Of a stretch of DNA of 64,000 nt, positions 57,464 through 64,000 are shown in pieces. The number at the start of each line of letters is the position of its first letter. Position 1 is the first letter of the stretch. Below the pieces are notes generated by a model. It had not been told where the DNA came from. It saw only the letters and a program-made list of their open reading frames with translations, and made no database searches. A program made the translations under genes and the position numbers. The DNA comes from Rickettsia endosymbiont of Cardiosporidium cionae (GTDB taxonomy: Bacteria; Pseudomonadota; Alphaproteobacteria; Rickettsiales; Rickettsiaceae): contig NZ_JADAQY010000005.1 in NCBI RefSeq assembly GCF_015476335.1, positions 158,501 through 222,500 of the forward strand, read 5' to 3'.

Positions 57464-58327
57464 TTAAGCCTTTGATACATAATCTCCATGTATTATATAT
57501 TCAGCTGGGCCTGACATTATAATTTCTTGTTGAGAATTTATGCTCATTTCTAGTACGCCCATAGGGAATATCACTTTGGTTTGTTGTGATCCTAAAAAAT
57601 TTAACTTCATAGCTACTGCAAAACTGGCACAAGCTCCACTGCCGCAAGCTAGTGTGAAGCCAGTAGCATTTTCCCACACTAATAATTCTATAGAATCTTC
57701 TTTTACTTTTGCAAAATTCACGTTAATTCCTTGATTAAGTAAGTTTATATTTTGGCAATCTTTTGCAAATTTTTCTTTGTTTTGATCACTAACATAAGAA
57801 AAAGTAACGATATGTGGGTTCCCCATATCTACGCATAAGGTTTTTTCACAATCTATCGTATATGATGATAGAAGATTTTGTAATTTATTATTTTCAGGTA
57901 TCCAATCTGCCTGAAAATTTGCTTCTCCCATGTTTACGACTATTTTATCATTGCTAATAAATTTAGAGTGAAATTTTTTGTTATTAACCACTATATATAT
58001 GGTATCAACATTATATTTATCAAACATAATTTTTGATAAACAGCGAAATGCATTTCCGCATGAATTGGCCTGAGAAGCATTTTTATTGAATATTTTGACT
58101 CTTATTTCAGGAATAATATCAAGGCCAATAGCCTTGGAGAAGTCTTTATCATTGTATATTATTATCTGATCACATCCAATACCTGTATCTTTGTTCGATA
58201 TTTCTGATACTAATCTCTGATAATTTATATCATCTGGTAAACAATTATTATTGATTAATACAAAACTATTGCCCAGACCATGCATTTTATAAAATAAGAT
58301 AGAATGTTTTAATTTACTATGGTTCAT
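57464..58327 (-). CDS. dapF: Diaminopimelate epimerase
   Basis: Converts LL- to meso-diaminopimelate for peptidoglycan and lysine. The 287 aa contain FYKMHGLGNSFVLINN and the two catalytic cysteines: C90 in ANSCGNAFRC and the one in TLACGSGACASFAVA. Both are intact. Supports a meso-DAP type wall together with MurB/C and the PBPs. Separated from radC by 137 nt of non-coding AT-rich sequence. Confidence 0.95.
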   Translation of the reverse strand: MNHSKLKHSILFYKMHGLGNSFVLINNNCLPDDINYQRLVSEISNKDTGIGCDQIIIYNDKDFSKAIGLDIIPEIRVKIFNKNASQANSCGNAFRCLSKIMFDKYNVDTIYIVVNNKKFHSKFISNDKIVVNMGEANFQADWIPENNKLQNLLSSYTIDCEKTLCVDMGNPHIVTFSYVSDQNKEKFAKDCQNINLLNQGINVNFAKVKEDSIELLVWENATGFTLACGSGACASFAVAMKLNFLGSQQTKVIFPMGVLEMSINSQQEIIMSGPAEYIIHGDYVSKA

Positions 58328-58464
58328 ACAGCTTCTTTTATTTGTTAATTTAGCGATTTGCTATTATGAGTATAGTTTTGAAGTAAATAAATTCAAACTT
58401 TTATTATCTAATTAGTATATGTATTAAATAATATCTTGCAAGTATGAATCTTTAAAATAATAAA

Positions 58465-59175
58465 TCAAATCAGCATATTGTCTTTGAAACTAAAATACTT
58501 ATTAGATGCTATTATTACATGATCATGTATGTTAATGTTTAGCATTTTACATGATTCTATTAGAGTATCTGTCATATCTATATCAGTTTCTGAAGGTTTA
58601 GGATTACCACCAGGGTGGTTATGTACTAGGATTATAGCTCCCGCTCCATGAAATAAAGCTCTTTTGATAATTTCTCTTGGGTATACTGGAGTTTGATCAA
58701 TAGTTCCTTCTGCTACAACTTCGTCAGATATTAGTATATTTTGTTTATTCAAGAATAAAACTCTGAATTGCTCTATCTCTAGATTACCCATGGCAAATTT
58801 CAAGTAATCCAATAATGCTCCCCACGAACTTAGTATATTTTGTTTTATTATATCTTCTTTTAGTGCTCTAAAGATTATAGTTTGGATGATTTTTAGGTTG
58901 ATACAAAATGAAAGATTTATGCCCTTTATCGTCATGATTTTATGGATATCTGTAGTTAATAATTTTCTTATAGAGCCAAAATTATTTACTAAAGTTTTAG
59001 CTAAAGGTTTTACATCTTTTCTTGGAAAAGAGTTGAATAAAAGTAACTCAATTAATTCATAATCTTGTATTGTGGTTGTATCAGAATGTAGAAATTTCTC
59101 TTTTAACCTCTTACGATGCCCAATATAGTGCAGTAATATGTCTTGACGATTATCAATTATCTTATCTTTTCCCAT
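58465..59175 (-). CDS. radC: RadC/MPN-domain protein
   Basis: JAMM/MPN-type protein once linked to repair; function still unclear. The start is taken at the ATG ending 59175 (MGKDKIIDNRQDILLHYIGH), giving 236 aa; a longer version adds 16 non-family residues. An N-terminal HhH-like part precedes the MPN domain with the metal motif LVHNHPGGNPKPSETDIDMT, intact. It overlaps the map stop by 14 nt, so coupled to map. Confidence 0.93.
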   Translation of the reverse strand: MGKDKIIDNRQDILLHYIGHRKRLKEKFLHSDTTTIQDYELIELLLFNSFPRKDVKPLAKTLVNNFGSIRKLLTTDIHKIMTIKGINLSFCINLKIIQTIIFRALKEDIIKQNILSSWGALLDYLKFAMGNLEIEQFRVLFLNKQNILISDEVVAEGTIDQTPVYPREIIKRALFHGAGAIILVHNHPGGNPKPSETDIDMTDTLIESCKMLNINIHDHVIIASNKYFSFKDNMLI

Positions 59176-59956
59176 AAGGAGGAAATAACAAATTGTTGGG
59201 TGATAATGTAAAAATTTCCACACCGTTTCCAGTGACTCCTATGCTATGTTCAAATTGGCTTGATAATGAATTATCTTTGGTATACACAGTCCAATTATCT
59301 TTACTACTGAGTATTGTATCTTTTTTTCCTAAATTCACCATAGGCTCTATAGTGAAAAACATGCCTTCTTCTAATCTTAATCCTTTACTCGGAGATCCAT
59401 AATGTAATACATATGGTTCAGTATGAAAAACTCTACCAATTCCGTGTCCAGTATAATTTCTTACTACGCTATAATTATGTTTTTCAACATAATTTTGTAT
59501 GGTATATCCTATATCTCCCAGTGTGGTACCAGGTCTTACAATATCAATTGATAACATCATAGCATCATATGTCACTTGTATAAGATTCTTGGCTTCGTTC
59601 GATACTGTACCTACATAGAACATCCTACTTGTATCTCCATGCCACCCATCTAATATTGTAGTTACGTCTATATTTAATATATCACCATCTTCTAAATTTT
59701 GTTCAGACGGAATACCATGACACACTACTTGATTTATAGAGGTACATATTGACTTTGGGAACCCTTGGTAATTTAGTGGAGCAGGTATAGCACCATTTTC
59801 TGTGATAAAATTGTGACATAGCTCATTTAGATAATTTGTGTTAACTCCTGGCACTACATAATCTGTTATGTAATCCAAAGTTCTGGCTGCAAGAGTGCCT
59901 GCAGCTGCCATCTTTTGAAAATCTTCTTTTTTATGAATTACTGCTTTATCCATCAT
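59162..59956 (-). CDS. map: Methionine aminopeptidase, type I
   Basis: Removes N-terminal methionine. The 264 aa contain all five metal ligands in family context: the Asp pair in LNIDVTTILDGWHGDTSRMF, His of HGIGRVFHTEP, Glu of FTIEPMVN and Glu of QFEHSIGV. CHGIPSEQ holds the substrate His. Complements peptide deformylase at 42375. radC overlaps its end. Confidence 0.96.
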   Translation of the reverse strand: MMDKAVIHKKEDFQKMAAAGTLAARTLDYITDYVVPGVNTNYLNELCHNFITENGAIPAPLNYQGFPKSICTSINQVVCHGIPSEQNLEDGDILNIDVTTILDGWHGDTSRMFYVGTVSNEAKNLIQVTYDAMMLSIDIVRPGTTLGDIGYTIQNYVEKHNYSVVRNYTGHGIGRVFHTEPYVLHYGSPSKGLRLEEGMFFTIEPMVNLGKKDTILSSKDNWTVYTKDNSLSSQFEHSIGVTGNGVEIFTLSPNNLLFPPYGKR

Positions 59957-60080
59957 AGTATGTTCTATTATATTGTAGGTTACGTTTTTATTGAACTTCG
60001 GATACCCTAGAAGACAGAATCTTATAATAGAAGTATGTAGATTTCAATATGAAAAATTGTTATTAACTCCTATTGAGTAA

Positions 60081-61070
60081 CTATGTTGTATTATACTGTT
60101 GTTTAATCAAAGCAAATATCATTAGACTATGGCACCATATTTTAAGCACTGGTAAATAATATTTAAGTAAAATTGGAAAGAATACAAATAATATTGGTGT
60201 TAATAGCTGTTGAGGAGCATTAGTAAAGGCTATTAATCTTAGTAATCTGCGCGCTATTGTTAATAGCTCTGATTTGCCTTTATTAGTTTTAGTATTAAAA
60301 TCACTTAAGATTCTTTGTTTGCTAAGTGTAAATATTATTACAAAAATGAATAAAAAGGTTACTATATTTTCATATATATTATGCATTAATGTTATTAATG
60401 TCATGGCAGGCATTGCCATATATATCAAGGACTTTGATACTGCGTTCAGTAATGTTGCCAGATATTCCTTTATTAATTTTTTATTGATTATACCTTTGTT
60501 TATATAAAAAATTGTTTTATAATCCAGTTCATAGCTTTTATCTATGCCCAGCATAGAGTTTATTTGGGTATATTTTGTATTTTCTAAGTTAATTAGGTTA
60601 AGGTTGAATTTTATTGTTTCTCTGTTAAATATAATAGGTATTTTATATTTTTCTTGTTGAGATAATTTACTTCCAGTATCAATCACTAATATAGGTTTGT
60701 TTTCTAGATCATATATATATTTGATTTCATCGTTATTATTGCTTGAATTTGAAATGATTTTTCCATTAAAATTCATTTCTGGGATTTGTTCTAAAATAAA
60801 ATCTATATTTTTGGTTGTGTAGTTTGATATTGTGTTGTGAGAAAGATATTCATCTATACCAGAAGAGTGGAAAATCTGTATAATTGGTACAAATAGTATT
60901 ATCAGTGATATGGCAGTAATATTTAACAAATATTTAAAACCGTATCCATGATAATTTGTGTATATTTTTTGGTAAAAAATCGTGGATGAGACAGATAAAT
61001 ACAAATGTCTTAGTAATACTTGAATATATAATATGAAATCAAGTAATATGGTTTTAACAGTATTTGGCAT
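60081..61070 (-). CDS. DUF1189-like integral membrane protein
   Basis: Function unknown. The 329-aa protein starts with an amphipathic stretch (HLYLSVSSTIFYQKIYTNYHGYGFKYL in outline) and a first helix (about 48-66), then an extracytoplasmic part of about 130 residues, then helices near 212-232, 236-254 and 290-318. The F-Y-L-S..FY...W/H-G-x-G-F-K/GYLL opening and this layout fit DUF1189 proteins found in Rickettsiales. No catalytic motif is seen. Divergent from tkt by 46 nt. Confidence 0.6.
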   Translation of the reverse strand: MPNTVKTILLDFILYIQVLLRHLYLSVSSTIFYQKIYTNYHGYGFKYLLNITAISLIILFVPIIQIFHSSGIDEYLSHNTISNYTTKNIDFILEQIPEMNFNGKIISNSSNNNDEIKYIYDLENKPILVIDTGSKLSQQEKYKIPIIFNRETIKFNLNLINLENTKYTQINSMLGIDKSYELDYKTIFYINKGIINKKLIKEYLATLLNAVSKSLIYMAMPAMTLITLMHNIYENIVTFLFIFVIIFTLSKQRILSDFNTKTNKGKSELLTIARRLLRLIAFTNAPQQLLTPILFVFFPILLKYYLPVLKIWCHSLMIFALIKQQYNTT

Positions 61071-61116
61071 AGTTAGATGATTAGATTAAATAGTAGAATT
61101 ATAACCAAGGCATCCA

Positions 61117-63087
61117 GTGAATTATCATGAACTTGCTAATGCAATAAGAATCTTATCAATTGATGCAATAGAATCAGCACAATCAGGGCATCCTGGAATG
61201 CCTCTCGGTTTTGCCGACGTTATGACTAATCTAGCATTTAATTTTTTAAGATTCAATCCTAATGATCCTACATGGTTCAATAGAGATAGAATAGTGTTAT
61301 CAGCAGGGCATGGTTCTATGTTGCTGTATTCTTTTTACTATTTGGCAGGTTATAAGGATTTTACTTTAGATGATATCAAAAAATTTCGTCAACTTTATTC
61401 CAAAACAGCTGGACACCCAGAATATGATAAATATCAAGCTATTGAAACTACCACTGGACCATTAGGGCAAGGGTTAGCTAATGCCGTAGGAATGGCTATT
61501 GCCCAGAAAAAACATCAAGTCAACTTAGGTCATGATATATGTAATTACAGAGTATATGTGGTAGTTGGGGATGGATGTCTTATGGAAGGCATAGCATATG
61601 AAGCTGCATCGCTTGCAGGGCACTTGAAATTAGATAATTTAATTATATTATTTGATAATAATTCTATCTCTATAGATGGCGCAACATCTTTAACGGTGTC
61701 TGAGGATCATCTTAAAAAATTTGATGCCTTAGGTTTCAGTATCAATGCTGTTGATGGTTATAACCATCTGGCTATTTCTTCAGCTATGAATAGCGCAATT
61801 TCTTCAGATAAACCTAGTTTTATATCGTTTGAGACTATTATTGGTAAAGGGACTCAATATAAATCTGGTACTTCTGATTCTCATGGTTCTGCTCTTGGCA
61901 CTACAGAAATAGAGTTTTTTAAAAATAATATTGATGTCATAAATAAGGATTTCTATTTACCTGAGTGCATACTGCAATATTGGAGAGAATCATGGGAACG
62001 TAATATTTGTGAATATAATCTTTGGTATAAAAATATTGCATTCTTAGGTGATAATAAAAAATATTTTTTATTGAAAAATAGAATAAAATTCTGCAAAGAT
62101 AAAGTTATCTTATCAAATCATGATGAATCTACAAGGGCATCATCCGGGAAGGTTATAGAACAAATAATGCTTTGCGATGATGGAAGGCTAATCATTGGTT
62201 CAGCTGATTTATCTGTTTCTACTCATGTATTTCATCCAAAACTTAGTAAAGTTATTTCTAAAGATGATTTTGGAGGGAATTTTCTACATTACGGTACAAG
62301 AGAGCATGCAATGTCAGCTATTATTAATGGCCTTGTTTTATCTGGTATCAACGCTATAGCAAGTAGTTTTTTAGTATTTTCTGATTATATGAGACCTGCA
62401 ATTAGATTATCCTCAATAATGAAGTTACCTACATTGTATATTATGACCCATGATTCAATAGGAGTCGGAGAAGATGGCCCTACTCATCAACCTATTGAAC
62501 AGCTTGCTTCATTAAGAGCTATGCCCAATTTGTTAGTATTAAGACCTGCAGATTTAGTGGAGACCATAGAATGTTATGATATCATTAGTAATTATGTTGA
62601 AGATTCTCCATTAGTGCTAGTTCTTACTAGACAAAAATTACCACAAATCCGTAGTTCACTTTTAGATATTAATTTATCTATGAAGGGTGGGTATGTTATT
62701 TCAGAAGCATTTAGTCAAGAGCAAATAGATATTACTATTTTCGCTACTGGCTCTGAGGTTCATATTGCAACTAATATACAAAAAATAATGTTTGATATAT
62801 ACAAAATTTCAGTGAGAGTAGTTTCTGTAGTATCTTTTGAATTACTGAATCTACAACCAAAAAAATATTTAGAAGATTTGGTTGGTAATAGCATTTTGCA
62901 GGTAGGCATTGAAGCAGCTACAAGTTTTGGATGGCACAAAATCATAGGTAAAAATGGGTATTTTTTTGGTATTGAAGATTTTGGCATTTCAGCTCCAGGC
63001 AAGCAGATATTTGAATATTTTAACTTAACCTCCAATTATATCGCAAAGCGATTAGTCGAAATTTTAAAAAGTAAAAATAGTTATTAA
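61117..63087 (+). CDS. tkt: Transketolase
   Basis: Thiamine-diphosphate enzyme of the non-oxidative pentose phosphate pathway. The 656 aa use a GTG start at 61117 (MNYHELANAIRILSIDAIE). Motifs are SGHPGMPLG, TTGPLGQGLANAVGMAI, the TPP-binding VVGDGCLMEGIAYEAASL...DNNSISIDG, YGTREHAMSAIING (cofactor Glu) and THDSIGVGEDGPTHQP. It is complete. Its presence separates the organism from Rickettsia proper. xerD-like gene follows after 31 nt, same strand. Confidence 0.96.
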   Translation: MNYHELANAIRILSIDAIESAQSGHPGMPLGFADVMTNLAFNFLRFNPNDPTWFNRDRIVLSAGHGSMLLYSFYYLAGYKDFTLDDIKKFRQLYSKTAGHPEYDKYQAIETTTGPLGQGLANAVGMAIAQKKHQVNLGHDICNYRVYVVVGDGCLMEGIAYEAASLAGHLKLDNLIILFDNNSISIDGATSLTVSEDHLKKFDALGFSINAVDGYNHLAISSAMNSAISSDKPSFISFETIIGKGTQYKSGTSDSHGSALGTTEIEFFKNNIDVINKDFYLPECILQYWRESWERNICEYNLWYKNIAFLGDNKKYFLLKNRIKFCKDKVILSNHDESTRASSGKVIEQIMLCDDGRLIIGSADLSVSTHVFHPKLSKVISKDDFGGNFLHYGTREHAMSAIINGLVLSGINAIASSFLVFSDYMRPAIRLSSIMKLPTLYIMTHDSIGVGEDGPTHQPIEQLASLRAMPNLLVLRPADLVETIECYDIISNYVEDSPLVLVLTRQKLPQIRSSLLDINLSMKGGYVISEAFSQEQIDITIFATGSEVHIATNIQKIMFDIYKISVRVVSVVSFELLNLQPKKYLEDLVGNSILQVGIEAATSFGWHKIIGKNGYFFGIEDFGISAPGKQIFEYFNLTSNYIAKRLVEILKSKNSY

Positions 63088-63118
63088 TCTATATTGATAA
63101 TTTTAGATTTTGGTATTA

Positions 63119-64000
63119 ATGAATTTTATAGAACAATTTTTAGAAGCGATGTTGAGTGAACATGCCGCAGCAGAAAATTCTATTATTAGTTATAAAAGGG
63201 ATCTACAGGATTTTAATAAATTTTTGCAGTGTAATAATTTATCAGAAACATGTGTCTTGGATTATCATATTGAACTTTATGTAGAGTTTTTGATTTCTGC
63301 TAAATTATCTTATAGATCTATTCATAGAAAAATTTCTAGTATTAGGGGGTATTATAATTTTTTAATTAGTGAAGGTCATGTTATTCATAATCCTGTATTA
63401 AAAGTAGAATTACCAAAATTAAAGTCTTCATTGCCTAAAATATTATCTATAGATGAGATTTTAAAGTTACTACATTTTACAAAAAATAGTTCAGAACTTG
63501 AAATGATAAGAATGCATGCCATGATTCACTTGTTGTATTCTACTGGAGTTCGAGTTAGTGAATTAGTAAGTATAAAATTGCTAGATATTACCAATACAAA
63601 TGCTGATAATACAATACGTAGTTCGATTATCATAAAAGGTAAGGGATGTAAAGAAAGATTAGTAATTATTAATAAATATGCTAAAACTGCAATTCAAAAA
63701 TATTTAAAAATTCGTTCTTTATTTTATAATAATCACTTATCCAAATCTTCTAAGTATTTATTTGCAAGCAATTCTTCTGAAGGTTATATGACTAGGCAAA
63801 ATTTTGCTTTATCGCTAAAAAAAATTGCTAATCGCGTAGGGCTTAATATATCTCAGGTATCTCCTCATGTTATAAGGCATAGTTTTGCTAGCCATCTTTT
63901 ACAGAAAGGTGCAGATCTAAGAGTAATACAAGAATTGTTAGGACACACAGATATTTCTACTACTCAAATATACACACATCTCAATACTCAATATCTTAAA
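63119..64000 (+). CDS. xerD: Tyrosine recombinase XerC/XerD, 3' end outside the window
   Basis: Site-specific recombinase that resolves chromosome dimers at dif. From the ATG at 63119 the frame is open for 294 codons to the window end. The N-terminal core-binding domain starts NFIEQFLEAMLSEHAAAENS. The catalytic set is complete: R145 (STGVRVSEL), K175 (KGKGCKER), H250 and R253 (HVIRHSFASH), H276 (LLGHTDIST) and Y285 (QIYTH). It lacks perhaps only a few C-terminal residues. XerC cannot be excluded; the LPKILSIDEI region and length are nearer XerD. Confidence 0.9.
   Translation, partial: MNFIEQFLEAMLSEHAAAENSIISYKRDLQDFNKFLQCNNLSETCVLDYHIELYVEFLISAKLSYRSIHRKISSIRGYYNFLISEGHVIHNPVLKVELPKLKSSLPKILSIDEILKLLHFTKNSSELEMIRMHAMIHLLYSTGVRVSELVSIKLLDITNTNADNTIRSSIIIKGKGCKERLVIINKYAKTAIQKYLKIRSLFYNNHLSKSSKYLFASNSSEGYMTRQNFALSLKKIANRVGLNISQVSPHVIRHSFASHLLQKGADLRVIQELLGHTDISTTQIYTHLNTQYLK

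Noticed and set aside
63119..64000. Tyrosine recombinase considered as integrase of a mobile element
   Set aside because: Length, opening residues and position after tkt fit housekeeping XerC/XerD; no attachment site, phage or transposon gene is nearby.
1..64000. CRISPR arrays, insertion sequences, prophage or toxin-antitoxin loci
   Set aside because: I saw no regularly spaced repeats, transposase frames, phage genes or toxin pairs; all sizeable frames not listed are shadows of assigned genes.

Overview
The window is an AT-rich, gene-dense stretch of bacterial chromosome. It reads as an alphaproteobacterium of the order Rickettsiales or a close endosymbiotic relative. The grounds are base composition, the NtrY/NtrX pair, the ihfA-fabH-rpmF cluster, pyruvate phosphate dikinase with its regulator, and above all the hemE / ppsR-family boundary, which marks the replication origin in Rickettsia and its relatives. 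I cannot name the genus. Murein genes (murB, murC, dapF, PBP1a, PBP2, RodA, MreD) and transketolase are both present. This differs from peptidoglycan-poor Ehrlichia/Anaplasma and from Rickettsia, which lack most of the pentose phosphate pathway, so a Midichloria- or Deianiraea-like lineage is possible.

Layout, left to right. 1-3162: end of sucA, then sucB (2-oxoglutarate dehydrogenase). 3.4-9.1 kb: birA, recF, ntrY, ntrX. 9.1-12.7 kb: long non-coding stretches around a HU gene, an outer-membrane porin and a DUF2155 protein. 12.8-15.5 kb: merR-like, ihfA, fabH and rpmF on the minus strand, then bamE and gatC/gatA on the plus strand. 17.4-24.7 kb: a degenerate methyltransferase, a divergent polysaccharide deacetylase, ctpA, miaB and mrcA. 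24.85-25.28 kb: RNase P RNA. 25.5-33.3 kb: ppdK, then mrdA, mreD, rodA and a sensor kinase in one minus-strand run. 33.5-42.9 kb: cysS, a DUF2125-like protein, ssb, a degenerate inositol-phosphatase-like gene, efp, secF, tRNA-Cys, tRNA-Arg, a YfgM/TPR-like protein, recO, trmB, def. 43.0-48.8 kb: clpA, tsaB, hemJ, hemH, hemE, all minus. 48.81-49.18 kb: oriC with a cluster of DnaA boxes. 49.2-64 kb: ppsR, a full-length RelA/SpoT homologue, acpS, murC, murB, gpsA, mtaB, dapF, radC, map, a DUF1189-like protein, tkt, and the start of a tyrosine recombinase (xerC/xerD type).

Functionally this is core housekeeping: TCA cycle, gluconeogenic PEP supply (PPDK with its PDRP-type regulator), haem synthesis, cell-wall elongation, tRNA modification and charging, recombination, and outer-membrane and translocase parts. 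I see no insertion sequence, prophage, CRISPR array or toxin cluster, and no clear undescribed multi-gene system. The points worth a second look are the oriC, altered catalytic motifs (ClpA second ATPase site, SuhB-like protein, a methyltransferase, NtrX without the sigma-54 contact loop), loss of plsX from its usual place, a kinase overlapping rodA, and a 16-bp perfect hairpin inside hemJ.
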